Part shown: positions 26,592-35,162 of the stretch, piece by piece
Layout of the letters: each line of letters opens with the position of its first letter
How positions within the stretch are numbered: the first letter of the stretch is position 1
Origin: Phycisphaerales bacterium UBA2218
GTDB lineage: Bacteria; Planctomycetota; Phycisphaerae; Sedimentisphaerales; Anaerobacaceae
Assembly: GCA_002327785.1 (NCBI GenBank)
Contig: DCUI01000175.1
Location: 1 to 49,035, forward strand
DNA: 49,035 nt
Reading direction: 5' to 3'
The notes under the pieces: generated by a model
Databases searched by the model: none
The model's input: only the letters and a program-made list of their open reading frames with translations
Told to the model about the DNA's origin: nothing
Translations under genes and position numbers: made by a program

Positions 26592-26619
26592 GGCACAATG
26601 TAATTGAGGGTTATCCATA

Positions 26620-28173
26620 ATGAACACGAAAAATGCAGGTGGCTCGGTCGACTCTCCTGTCATGCTGAACGGAGCGAAGCGGAGTGAAGCATCCGGACTG
26701 CGGACAAGAAGTTCCTCCCGCAATGCAGACCGGTCTGTCTCCGTTGCCCGGATCCTTCGTTTTGCTCGGGATGACAGACGAGGACGCGTGGTCGGCGCAG
26801 TATTGGCCTTCGGTATGTTTGTGACGTTTGTGGCCGGCTCTCCGCTGACGGCGTTTTCGGGCGGTTCGTCGGCTGACGGGTGGGCCGTGCTGTTCAACGG
26901 CAGGGATCTTACCGGCTGGGACGGCGATTCGCGGCTCTGGTCGGTCAAAGACGGCGTCATCCACGGCGAAACGACCCCGGAAAACCCCACGCAAGGCAAC
27001 ACGTTCCTCGTATATCGCGGCGGGAAGTTCGACGACTTCGAGTTGAATCTCAAGTTCCGCATTCAGAACGGCAACTCCGGCGTCCAGTACCGCTCCAAGG
27101 AGTTTGACAAGTGGCGGATCGGCGGCTACCAGGCCGAGGTCGAGAACGCCCAGGGCAAGGTCGGCTTCCTCTATCACGAGGCGGGCCGGGCCTCCCTGGT
27201 CAACGTCGGTGATTTCGTAGTCATCGACGCCAAGGGCGAGAAGAGAGTCATCGGCAATGTGAACGACCAGAAAGCCCTGATCGACGCCGGCTACTACAAG
27301 GAAAAAGACTGGAATGAGTACCTCATCGTCTGCCAGGGCAACCATGTCGTGCAATACCTCAATGGCTTCCAGACGATGGAGCTGATCGACAACGATCGCG
27401 TCCTCAACCCCGACGACCCAAAAGACCAGAAGGGCGCCCCACGGACCGGCGTGCTGGCCCTGCAAATTCACGCGGGTCCGCCGATGGTGGTGGAGTTCAA
27501 GGACATCCGGGTCAAGAAGATTCCGCCGGTGTACGGCGATGCCGTGCTGGCCTTCAACGGCCAGGACCTGAGCGAATGGCAAGCCAAGGGCGGCTCGGGC
27601 AAGGCCAACCTGTGGGCGGCCGGCAAGGCGAAGGTCTCCGCGGGCAATCCCAAGCTGCTGGAGAAGGTCGATGGGGTAGGCGAGCTAATCAACCTGACGC
27701 CGGCCCACGGCGAGAGCCAGGATTTCTACTCCAAGGCCCAGTTCGGCGATTGTCGGATCGAGGTTGAGGTCATGGTGCCCCAAGGCTCGAATTCCGGCAT
27801 CTACGTGATGGGCGAGTACGAGATTCAGGTCCTGGACAGCTATGGCAAATCCCGGGTGGGCAGCGGCGATATGGGCGCCATCTACGGCGGCTTTTCCCCG
27901 CCGGTCAACGCCTCGAAAAAGCCGGGCGAGTGGCAGCAGTATGTGATCGAGTGGTGCGCCCCCCAGTTCGATGGGAACGGCAACAAGACGAAGAACGCCA
28001 TGTTCGTGAAGGTGGAGCTCAACGGCCAGGTCTTGCACAAGAACCTGGAAATGCCCGGCCCGACCCCCGGTGGTGTGACGGGCAAAGAGGCCCCAACGGG
28101 ACCGTTGATGTTCCAGGGCAACCATGGCCCGGTGGCGTACCGCAATATCGTGGTGAAGCCCCTGTTGAAATGA
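26620..28173 (+). CDS. Tandem DUF1080 protein with repeat-derived N-terminal extension
   Basis: 517 residues with two DUF1080 domains: about 86-300 (WAVLFNGRDLTGWDGD, GNSGVQYRS, GPPMVVEFKDIRVKK) and about 304-517 (AVLAFNGQDLSEWQAKG, SNSGIYVMGEYEIQVLD, GPVAYRNIVVKPL). The hydrophobic signal core VVGAVLAFGMFVTFVAG starts only near residue 57. Residues about 13-52 are encoded by a family B inverted repeat (26658-26777) that has landed in frame between the start and the signal core. GAGGG before ATG 26620 supports the upstream start. Whether export still works is uncertain; GTG or ATG starts inside the repeat region are possible. Role: cleavage of 3-keto glycosides by family. Confidence 0.8.
   Translation: MNTKNAGGSVDSPVMLNGAKRSEASGLRTRSSSRNADRSVSVARILRFARDDRRGRVVGAVLAFGMFVTFVAGSPLTAFSGGSSADGWAVLFNGRDLTGWDGDSRLWSVKDGVIHGETTPENPTQGNTFLVYRGGKFDDFELNLKFRIQNGNSGVQYRSKEFDKWRIGGYQAEVENAQGKVGFLYHEAGRASLVNVGDFVVIDAKGEKRVIGNVNDQKALIDAGYYKEKDWNEYLIVCQGNHVVQYLNGFQTMELIDNDRVLNPDDPKDQKGAPRTGVLALQIHAGPPMVVEFKDIRVKKIPPVYGDAVLAFNGQDLSEWQAKGGSGKANLWAAGKAKVSAGNPKLLEKVDGVGELINLTPAHGESQDFYSKAQFGDCRIEVEVMVPQGSNSGIYVMGEYEIQVLDSYGKSRVGSGDMGAIYGGFSPPVNASKKPGEWQQYVIEWCAPQFDGNGNKTKNAMFVKVELNGQVLHKNLEMPGPTPGGVTGKEAPTGPLMFQGNHGPVAYRNIVVKPLLK
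26658..26777. repeat. Repeat family B, inverted pair inside a coding sequence
   Basis: Left arm TGTCATGCTGAACGGAGCGA then AGCGGAGTGAAGCATCC; right arm CGGATCCTTCGTTTTGCTCG then GGATGACAG. The arms are imperfect inverted copies around about 53 bp. Translated, it gives MLNGAKRSEAS and RILRFARDD, wording often seen where this kind of repeat is read as protein. Confidence 0.75.
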
Positions 28174-28250
28174 CGCCCCCACGCGCGTGGTGTGACTATA
28201 TGTGCGTGCCGGTTGTTATCGGACGATCCGAAAAAAGCGGTCAACTTTCC

Positions 28251-28279
28251 TTGACAGCGGTTTTCGACCCCTCCATAAT
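28251..28279 (+). promoter_or_regulatory. Strong sigma70-type promoter for the last oxidoreductase gene
   Basis: TTGACA at 28251-28256, a 17-nt spacer, and CATAAT at 28274-28279. Transcription would begin near 28286, giving a leader of about 60 nt. It separates the gene at 28346 and probably the cytochrome genes from the upstream array. Confidence 0.7.
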
Positions 28280-28345
28280 GGCCGGCTAACTCAAGTACAT
28301 GGTTCTGAACTGCACGGTTCAATTTTTGGAGCAAGTAGAGGTACA

Positions 28346-29704
28346 ATGAGCGAGTCAAAAACACAGCAAGGTATCGATAGACGCAGCTTCCTGCGTTCCA
28401 CGGCGGCGGTCGGCGCGGGTTTGGCCTTTGCGCCGCGGATGTTTGCCGCAGCCAGCGGCGGCGAGAAGGATATCAACGTGGCCTTGCTCGGCGCCGGCGC
28501 CGAGGGTCAGATCCTGATGGAGGCCTGCCGCAAGATCCCGAACGTCAAGTTCAAGGCCGTCTGCGACATTTGGGAAGTGTACAACCAGAAGCGCGTATCG
28601 CGGCTTCTGGACCGCTATGGGCACAAGAATAACTCGTATGTCGACTACAAGGAAATGCTCGACAAGGAGAAGGGCAACATCGATGCGGTGATCATCGCCA
28701 CGCCCGACTTCTGGCACGCCGAGCACGCCATTGCCTGCATGGAAGCCGGACTCGACGTCTACTGCGAGAAGGAGATGTCCAACGATCTGGCCAAGGCCAG
28801 GCAGATGGTCGAGTCTCAGAAGAAGACGGGCAAGCTCCTGCAGATCGGCCATCAGCGCCGCAGCAATCCCCGTTATCTGCACTGCTACAACAAGCTCTTG
28901 AAGGAAGCCAAGATCCTCGGTCGAATCACGACGATCAACGGGCAGTGGAACCGCGGCGTCCAAGAGCCGCTCGCGTGGCCGAAGAATGCGGTGATCGATG
29001 ATGCCACGCTCGCCAAGTTCGGGTTCGCATCCATGGACCAGTTCCGCAACTGGCGATGGTATAAGAAGCTTGGCGGCGGCCCCATCGTGGACCTCGGCTC
29101 GCACCAGATCGATATCTACGCATGGTTCCTCGATGCGCTGCCGAAGGGCGTTATCGCCAGCGGCGGCACCGACTACTACGACAAGAAGACCCACGAATGG
29201 TACGACACGGTCATGACCATCTTCGACTTCGAAACGAAGGAAGGCGTGGTCCGGGGGTACTACCAGGTTCTGACGACCAACAGCAGCCAGGGATACTATG
29301 AAACCTTCCTGGGCGACCAGGGTTCCCTGGTAATCTCGGAATCCGCGGCCCGCGGGTCGGTCTACCGCGAGCAGAGCGCCCAAGTCGAGTGGGACAAGTG
29401 GGTCAAGCTCGGCTTTGTGACCGAGCCCAAGAAGGAAGAGAAGAAGGCGGATGCCACGACGGCGGCGCTGGACGTCCGCGAGACGCTCGCGCCTCCGGCC
29501 TATGAGCTTGCGGTGAGCATGCCTGCCGGCACGCCGTATCATCAGCCGCACCTGGAGAACTTCTTCAATGCCATGAGAGGCAAAGAGAAGCTCAACTGCC
29601 CGGCTGAGGTCGGATACGAGACCGCCGTCATGGTGCTCAAGGTCAATGAGGCCGTCGAGGCGCAGCGCAGGCTTGAGTTCAAGCCGGAAGAGTTCAAGGT
29701 CTAA
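28346..29704 (+). CDS. Tat-exported Gfo/Idh/MocA oxidoreductase, divergent (EKE variant)
   Basis: 452 residues from ATG 28346; the frame is open to 28202, but that would cross the promoter. Tat signal DRRSFLRSTAAVGAGLAF at 11-28; loop GAGAEG at 49-54; TPDFWHAEHA; YCEKEMSND at 139-147, where glutamate replaces the proline of EKP; GHQRRSNPRYLHCY; VDLGSHQIDIYAWFLDA. It is the most distant of the intact paralogues and has an acidic/lysine-rich insertion (EPKKEEKKADATTAAL). With its own promoter it may be expressed separately and lead into the cytochrome genes 83 bp downstream. Confidence 0.88.
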   Translation: MSESKTQQGIDRRSFLRSTAAVGAGLAFAPRMFAAASGGEKDINVALLGAGAEGQILMEACRKIPNVKFKAVCDIWEVYNQKRVSRLLDRYGHKNNSYVDYKEMLDKEKGNIDAVIIATPDFWHAEHAIACMEAGLDVYCEKEMSNDLAKARQMVESQKKTGKLLQIGHQRRSNPRYLHCYNKLLKEAKILGRITTINGQWNRGVQEPLAWPKNAVIDDATLAKFGFASMDQFRNWRWYKKLGGGPIVDLGSHQIDIYAWFLDALPKGVIASGGTDYYDKKTHEWYDTVMTIFDFETKEGVVRGYYQVLTTNSSQGYYETFLGDQGSLVISESAARGSVYREQSAQVEWDKWVKLGFVTEPKKEEKKADATTAALDVRETLAPPAYELAVSMPAGTPYHQPHLENFFNAMRGKEKLNCPAEVGYETAVMVLKVNEAVEAQRRLEFKPEEFKV

Positions 29705-29787
29705 GTCGCGTATCATAAGCCGCCTGTTTGCGTCGGAGGTCAGTTGCCGGCGAGAAGCCGGGAGCGTAGAAAGGAACTGATACAGCC

Positions 29788-31707
29788 TTGAAACGAAGAC
29801 TGATTGTCATGCTTGTCGTGTCGTCGGCGCTGTCGGCGCCGGTTCTCGCTGTGGAAGGGGCTGCGAAGCTGCTCGGTGACGAGAGCGACGGGAGCCGGGC
29901 GCAGCCGATTCACCTGATTCCGTTGTATGCGGAGAATGACAAGGGGGAAAAAGGCTCGCAGGTCGATCTGAACGATCCGCTTGCGTTGCCGTTTTCCACT
30001 CGGTGGACGTGCGGAGAATGTCACAGCTATGGGGTGATCCGCGGGGGCTGGCACTTCAATTCGGTGGACAGCAACGTCCCCGCCGGCCGTCCCGGCGAGC
30101 CTTGGCTGTACTTCAATTCGAAGCTTGGCATTCAACTGCCGTTGTCCTATCGGGCTTGGCCCGGGGCGCACCGGCCCGAGCAGTTCGGACTGACCCTCTC
30201 GGAGTTCACGAAGATCTTCGCCCGGCATATGCCGGGCGGTGGTCCGGGTGAAGTCACTCCGACCGATACTGAGGCGCTTGCCGAGCAGTACGTCTCGGGG
30301 AAGCTGGAGGTCAACTGCCTGGCTTGCCACAATGCGCATCCGGGACAGGACCAGGGCAGTGCCACCGGGTACGCGATCCAGGTGAGCAAGACGAACTTCC
30401 GTTGGGCGGCTGCGGCCTCGTGTGAGTTTGCGGATGTGACCGGCTCGGTGACGGACGCGGATCCGACGTATGATCCCTTCATGGCCGATGAGAGCGAGGA
30501 GAAGGCGCCCCGGATGACCTATGACAAGAAGGCGTTTGACGCCAAGGGCAACGTCTTCATGGACATCGTGTGGAAAGCGTCCAAAGAACGGTGCTACTTC
30601 TGCCACAGCGATCTGTTCTGCGGCGAGAATGGCGAGAAGACGGAAAAGTGGTCCGCCGATGAAGATATCCACCTGACCGCCGGGCTGACCTGTGTGGACT
30701 GCCATCGCAACGGCCTGGGCCACAATATCATCAGGGGTTATGACGGAGAGGCCGCAGACTCCGGCAATCCGTTGGCCGCCACGACCTCGTGTCGTGGTTG
30801 TCATCTCGGTGACGAGAGCGGCAACCGAGTGACCGGGGGCCGACTGGGGGCGCCCGTACCCGAGCACAAAGGCATCCCGACCGTTCACTTCGAGAGACTG
30901 GCCTGCACCGCGTGTCATTCCGGCCCGTGGCCGAGCGATCAACCGGTACTGGCCAAGACGTCGCGAGCACACCGCCTGGGTACGATCAACGTCAACAAGG
31001 AAGTACGTGTCCTGCCGCACGTCTACGCTCCGGTCTTCGTCAAGGCGGCTGCGGCTGATGCGAACAGCGTCGCTAAAATCGGGCCACACAAGCTCGTCTG
31101 GCCGGCCTTCTGGGGTACGCTGGATGCGAACGATTGCGTCAAGCCCGTCGAATTGGCCGTGGTCACCAAGGTTGTCGGTGCCGTGCTGAAGGATGTCGCC
31201 GTCACCGAAACGGGCGATTGGAGCGAGTTGAAAGAAGAGCAGGTGGGCCAGGCGCTCAAGTCGCTGGCGGATTCGGGCCAGGCCAAACCTGTCTACGTCA
31301 CAGGCGGAACACTCTTTCAGTTGAAAGAGGATGGTTCGCTGACAAGCGAAAGAGACCACCCGGCGGCGGCCGCATATGCGTGGCCCGTCGCGCACAACGT
31401 CCGGCCGGCGGCGCAGTCGCTCGGCGTCGGCAAGTGCACGGTCTGCCACTCGACGAAATCGCCGTTCTTCTTCGGCAAGGTGGCCGTCGATTCGCCGATC
31501 GTCTCGGTCAGCAATCTGACGAAGACCCAGTATCAGTTCCAGAAGGCGTCGCACGCCCGCACGTGGTTCTTCGCCTTTTCCTTCATCTTCCGCCCGTGGT
31601 TCAAGGTGGTGGCGATCGGCGCGACCGCGGTGATCGGCATCGTCCTGCTGCTGTACGGGCTCAAGGCGCTGGGCGCCGTGGCCAGAGTGCTGTCCGAACA
31701 GGAATGA
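29788..31707 (+). CDS. Membrane-anchored seven-haem cytochrome c
   Basis: 639 residues starting at TTG 29788. Signal peptide 1-21. Seven CxxCH haem sites: CGECH 75, CLACH 177, CYFCH 269, CVDCH 302, CRGCH 335, CTACH 373 and CTVCH 550. A single C-terminal membrane helix at about 605-630 anchors it with the haems in the periplasm. Extra histidines (for example HLIP, HMPGG, HKGIP, AHRLG) can serve as distal ligands. The gene for a cytochrome b-like membrane protein follows, so the pair may move electrons between the quinone pool and periplasmic partners. It directly follows an exported oxidoreductase gene. The exact complex is not recognised. Confidence 0.85.
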   Translation: MKRRLIVMLVVSSALSAPVLAVEGAAKLLGDESDGSRAQPIHLIPLYAENDKGEKGSQVDLNDPLALPFSTRWTCGECHSYGVIRGGWHFNSVDSNVPAGRPGEPWLYFNSKLGIQLPLSYRAWPGAHRPEQFGLTLSEFTKIFARHMPGGGPGEVTPTDTEALAEQYVSGKLEVNCLACHNAHPGQDQGSATGYAIQVSKTNFRWAAAASCEFADVTGSVTDADPTYDPFMADESEEKAPRMTYDKKAFDAKGNVFMDIVWKASKERCYFCHSDLFCGENGEKTEKWSADEDIHLTAGLTCVDCHRNGLGHNIIRGYDGEAADSGNPLAATTSCRGCHLGDESGNRVTGGRLGAPVPEHKGIPTVHFERLACTACHSGPWPSDQPVLAKTSRAHRLGTINVNKEVRVLPHVYAPVFVKAAAADANSVAKIGPHKLVWPAFWGTLDANDCVKPVELAVVTKVVGAVLKDVAVTETGDWSELKEEQVGQALKSLADSGQAKPVYVTGGTLFQLKEDGSLTSERDHPAAAAYAWPVAHNVRPAAQSLGVGKCTVCHSTKSPFFFGKVAVDSPIVSVSNLTKTQYQFQKASHARTWFFAFSFIFRPWFKVVAIGATAVIGIVLLLYGLKALGAVARVLSEQE

Positions 31708-31746
31708 GCAGATTGATGATTGACAAAGGATGGTGGATCGGTGGCA

Positions 31747-31774
31747 ATCATCCATCATCCATCATCCATCATCC
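31747..31774. repeat. Tandem heptamer ATCATCC x4, part of an inverted low-complexity spacer (family D)
   Basis: Four perfect ATCATCC units are followed by ATAATC. Upstream at 31710-31737 is the complementary-type string TTGATGATTG...GGATGGTGGAT, so the spacer can fold back. Related GATGATTG strings lie at 20424-20440, 23741-23763 and 25117-25148, each just after an oxidoreductase stop codon. Confidence 0.7.
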
Positions 31775-31798
31775 ATAATCAATGAATAGGTAATCAGG

Positions 31799-32449
31799 AT
31801 GTTTCAGACGGTTTCCATTGTCGCTCTGTTGGTGACATTCATCGGCATCGGCTTGCACTGGGTTCTGACTCCGGCGGGCGGACCTCGCTGCCCGCTCAGC
31901 GGGGCGGTCCACGTCTTCAGTCTGTTGCTCATCGAGCAGAAGTCCAGCCTGCTGGGCGCCCTGAAGAAGCTCTGCTACCTCGTGGCGATGGTCTGCTTCG
32001 TGGTCCTGGCGATCACGGGTTTCTATCCGACGCTGGTCAAAGGCGAGCACATCTCCGGATTCCTCATGTACATCCATGCCACGTTCGCCCCGATCTTCGC
32101 GTTGTGCCTGGCGATCCTGGCGATCACGTGGGCGGGCAGCTACCGGTTCAGTTTCGCCGATTGTCCCTGGCTCACGCGGCTGCTTCGACGGGTGACGCGG
32201 CTTCGCATCCCGGCGGATACTCGGCCCTGGCGATGCTCGCTGGCCGTGTACAAGGTGGCCTTCTGGGCGATCCTGTTCCTGGCGTTGCCTCTGATCCTGT
32301 CGATTGTGGTCAGCATGTTCCACCTGCTCGGCACCGATTGGCAGTACTTCACGCTGGCGGCGCATCGATGGATCAGCCTGCTTTTTGCCATTGCGGTGAT
32401 CATCCATACGTATTTGGCGATACGACTGCGGATGGCTTGCCGGGAGTAG
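31799..32449 (+). CDS. Cytochrome b-like integral membrane protein
   Basis: 216 residues, about five membrane helices: 1-22, 60-85 (AMVCFVVLAITGFYPTLV region), 95-118, 148-172 and 185-210. Histidines in helices at MYIHATFAPIF, MFHLLG, AAHRW and IIHTYLAIRL are placed like the b-haem ligands of the formate-dehydrogenase gamma/cytochrome b561 superfamily. A cytoplasmic loop is rich in arginine (TRLLRRVTRLRIP). It would take electrons from or give them to menaquinone and exchange them with the seven-haem cytochrome encoded 91 bp upstream. Family assignment is by pattern only. Confidence 0.7.
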   Translation: MFQTVSIVALLVTFIGIGLHWVLTPAGGPRCPLSGAVHVFSLLLIEQKSSLLGALKKLCYLVAMVCFVVLAITGFYPTLVKGEHISGFLMYIHATFAPIFALCLAILAITWAGSYRFSFADCPWLTRLLRRVTRLRIPADTRPWRCSLAVYKVAFWAILFLALPLILSIVVSMFHLLGTDWQYFTLAAHRWISLLFAIAVIIHTYLAIRLRMACRE

Positions 32450-32624
32450 GGCGCGCCGTCGTGTCGTGCGATTGTGGAGTTCAGAGGCCGGGCCTTGAAC
32501 GTGTGCGGGCCCGGCATCAGTACATCAGGGCGCGGACGCCGGCCTTGCGGAAACGGGCTCAGCGTCCTGCCGAAGTGATGGGGAGAAGTTGGAAGTCGGG
32601 ATATTTGATTAAGGAGAGCCGATC

Positions 32625-34007
32625 ATGAGTAATGGAACGCTGCCAAGTTATCTCAGTATGGCCAAGCCCAATCCGCCCACGAACCGGGCGCCGTGGTACA
32701 AGAACACGGCCCCCACGTATGCCGGAATCTTTCTGTGGTTCGTCTTCTGGAGCCAGGCGCCGAGCGGCGGGTCCGGCGTCCCCGGCGGTGTGCTGTCACA
32801 GGGAGTCGGCGTCGCCCTCCTGGGGTTGGTCGTTGCGGCACTGCTGTGCCACTTCCTGTTCTACTACGTGCCCGGCATGCTCGGGCTGAAGACGGGCCTG
32901 CCTTTGTACGTCGTCGGCAGTGCCCAATATGGCACGCAGGGCGGGTTTCTGATGCCAGGCTTCCTCATGGGCGCCCTGCAATTCGGCTGGCTCGGCGTCA
33001 ACGCATACTTCTCGTCGCAGGCGCTGGGGCCGCTGGTCGGGGGCAACGTCGCAGCGATAAAGATCATTGCAGTCCTTTGGGCGGTGTGTGCGGCGTTCGT
33101 GGGCCTCAAGGGAATTCAATACGTCGCAAAAATCGCGACATACCTTCCCTTGATTCCACTGCTCATCCTGGTGATCCTGCTGGCCAAAACCCTTGGTGGC
33201 CTTGGCGACTTTGACCCCCAGAAGCTTGTGGCGGCTCAAACCGCTGCCGGAAGCGGGGCCAGCGGGCTGGGTTTCATGGGTGTGATCGCGCTGTCCATAT
33301 CGTTCGTCGTGGGGTTCTTCGCCACGGCGGGGGCCGCCGGTGTTGATTTCGGGACCGGCAGCCGGGATGCGAAGGACGTTCAGATGGGCGGTCTGGTCGG
33401 CATCGCGGTGGCCGGGATTGTGTCGGCCGGGGCTGCCATCCTGATTGCGGCCGGCGCATTCGGACAGAGCGGCCAGCCCGTGTTGAATCCTGCGGACACC
33501 ACCTTCATGGCTCGTGTCATGGGCTCTGATCGGGCAGGTACGGTGATGGGTCTGCTGCTGGCGATCGCGGCGTTTCCCTCCGCGTGTTTCTCGTCGTTCA
33601 TCGCAGCCAACAGCTTCAAGACCGTGTTGCCGAAAGTGAATCCCTTCATCTCGGTGGGCATCGGCGCCGCCGTCAGCATCCTGCTGGCCGTGACCGGCTG
33701 GGCGGGCAAGGCGGGAAGCGTCTTCACGGTCATCGGCGCCTCGTTCGGACCGATCTGCGGCGCCATGCTGGTGGACTATTATCTGTCCGGACAGAAGTGG
33801 AGCGGTCCTCGTCAGGGGTGGAATATGGCGGGCTGGATTTCCTGGGCCGTGGGTTTCATCGTTGGCATTGCACCCCTTGTCGGGATCGCCAATGTCCCCG
33901 CAGCGCCTCTGATGGCTTTCATCGTGGGTGCGGTGCTGTACTTCGTGCTGGCGAAAGCGGGTATGCAGCCGCCTGCGGTTTCCATGCCGACTGCTGAGTC
34001 CAAGTGA
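32625..34007 (+). CDS. NCS1-type (nucleobase:cation symporter-1, cytosine permease-like) transporter
   Basis: 460 residues, about 12 hydrophobic helices. The N-terminal NRAPWYKNTAPTYAGIFLWFVFW resembles the start of the NCS1 family, and GWLGVNAYFSSQAL, FGTGSRDAKDV and GASFGPICGAMLVDYY fit it as well. A clear Shine-Dalgarno TAAGGAG precedes ATG. NCS1 carriers take up cytosine, allantoin, hydantoins, thiamine-type compounds and similar small solutes. Here the context (last gene before a terminator, after periplasmic sugar and redox genes) gives no firm substrate. The 175-bp spacer upstream contains a GGCCGGGCC/GGGCCCGGC hairpin. Confidence 0.8.
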   Translation: MSNGTLPSYLSMAKPNPPTNRAPWYKNTAPTYAGIFLWFVFWSQAPSGGSGVPGGVLSQGVGVALLGLVVAALLCHFLFYYVPGMLGLKTGLPLYVVGSAQYGTQGGFLMPGFLMGALQFGWLGVNAYFSSQALGPLVGGNVAAIKIIAVLWAVCAAFVGLKGIQYVAKIATYLPLIPLLILVILLAKTLGGLGDFDPQKLVAAQTAAGSGASGLGFMGVIALSISFVVGFFATAGAAGVDFGTGSRDAKDVQMGGLVGIAVAGIVSAGAAILIAAGAFGQSGQPVLNPADTTFMARVMGSDRAGTVMGLLLAIAAFPSACFSSFIAANSFKTVLPKVNPFISVGIGAAVSILLAVTGWAGKAGSVFTVIGASFGPICGAMLVDYYLSGQKWSGPRQGWNMAGWISWAVGFIVGIAPLVGIANVPAAPLMAFIVGAVLYFVLAKAGMQPPAVSMPTAESK

Positions 34008-34058
34008 GCGAATCCGGTCCGCTGCCGGTGGCACCGGACCACAATTTGTGAGCAAACA

Positions 34059-34097
34059 GGCAGGGATTCGGGAATGACCGGATCCCTGCCTTTTTTT
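34059..34097 (+). terminator. Rho-independent terminator
   Basis: GGCAGGGATTCGG (34059-34071) pairs with CCGGATCCCTGCC (34078-34090) with one G-T pair. The loop is 6 nt, and seven T residues follow at 34091-34097. It closes the cytochrome/permease transcription unit. Confidence 0.92.
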
Positions 34098-34141
34098 GAC
34101 GGATCGTGGGGGCGATGTAACAAAATGACTGCGGGCGCAAC

Positions 34142-34170
34142 TTGACAAGGGATGAAAAGCCCGCTACGAT
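34142..34170 (+). promoter_or_regulatory. Sigma70-type promoter
   Basis: TTGACA at 34142-34147, a 17-nt spacer, and TACGAT at 34165-34170. It follows the terminator and would drive the lipoprotein gene at 34273 with a leader of about 95 nt. Confidence 0.7.
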
Positions 34171-34272
34171 GCCTGCTTCTGCCGACCGGGACGGGACCCG
34201 TATCGGCTTTGCGGTCTCGGACGTCAGGGTCGAGTGTTGTATACTGGGTTTCATGTGATTGAGGTTAGTGAG

Positions 34273-35127
34273 ATGACAAAGAAGTGGGATTCCATGATGA
34301 AAGTAGTCCTTCTGGCCGCGTTGGCGGCGACGCTGTGCCTGGGCATGTCGTGCAAGAAACAAGAACCTGCTCCGTCGCAGCCTCAGACTCCTGCCAAGGA
34401 TACGCAAGCGAAGCCGGCCGAGGTGAAGCCGGCGGAAGCCGCCCAGTCTGCGGCGCCCGAAGCCGCGAAGCCTGTGGAGACGACCCCGGCCCCGGTGGCT
34501 CCCGCCCCGGCTCCTGCTGCGGGCTATGCGCCCCTCACCATCGAGCTGCCCAAGCCGATGTTCGTCGGTACGCCGCAGGACATGAAGGTGGAGAATCTTG
34601 AGAAGCCGCTGGGCAGGGCCAGACCGCCCTTCCTGGCCCCCGAAGGCGCTGTCCTGCTCTCCAAGGGCAAACCCGTCTCGGCCAGCGACGAAGAGCCGAT
34701 CATCGGCGAGATCGAGATGATTACCGATGGTGACAAGGAAGCCGCCGACGGCAGCTACGTCGAGCTCGGACCCTTCGTTCAGCACGTGACTATTGACCTG
34801 GAGAAGAACAGCGAGCTCTATGCCATCGTGGTCTGGCACTATCACAAGCAGCCCCGCGTGTACTTCGATGTGGTCGTGCAGCTCTCGAACGACAAGGACT
34901 TCATCACGGACGTCAAGACGGTCTTCAACAACGACATCGACAACTCCGCGGGCCTCGGCATCGGCAAGGATATGCACTATACTGAGACCAACGAGGGCAA
35001 GCTGATCGACCTGCTCTCGCAGGGCAGCCCGAAGGCCCGTTACATCCGGCTCTACAGCAATGGAAACACGAGCAACGACCTGAACCACTACATTGAAGTG
35101 GATGTTTACGGCAAGCCGGCCGAATGA
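34273..35127 (+). CDS. Probable lipoprotein with Ala/Pro linker and discoidin-like C-terminal domain
   Basis: 284 residues from ATG 34273 (GAGGT 7 nt upstream; the open frame to 34234 has no ribosome site). The hydrophobic start VVLLAALAATLCLGMSC ends in a cysteine followed by KKQEP, consistent with a lipid-attached protein, though GMSC is a weak lipobox. Residues about 30-85 are a flexible A/P/E/K linker (KPAEVKPAEAAQ, PAPVAPAPAPA). Residues about 115-284 look like an F5/8 type C (discoidin, galactose-binding-like) domain, with LLSKGKPVSAS, ITDGDKEAADGSYVELG and ARYIRLYSNG. Likely binds glycans or protein at the cell surface. Confidence 0.75.
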   Translation: MTKKWDSMMKVVLLAALAATLCLGMSCKKQEPAPSQPQTPAKDTQAKPAEVKPAEAAQSAAPEAAKPVETTPAPVAPAPAPAAGYAPLTIELPKPMFVGTPQDMKVENLEKPLGRARPPFLAPEGAVLLSKGKPVSASDEEPIIGEIEMITDGDKEAADGSYVELGPFVQHVTIDLEKNSELYAIVVWHYHKQPRVYFDVVVQLSNDKDFITDVKTVFNNDIDNSAGLGIGKDMHYTETNEGKLIDLLSQGSPKARYIRLYSNGNTSNDLNHYIEVDVYGKPAE

Positions 35128-35162
35128 CACGGATTGGGAATAACCTTCGGGCCGTGTGCCTT

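Noticed and set aside
31747..31774. Possible CRISPR array
   Set aside because: The heptamers are directly adjacent with no spacers and no cas genes are present.
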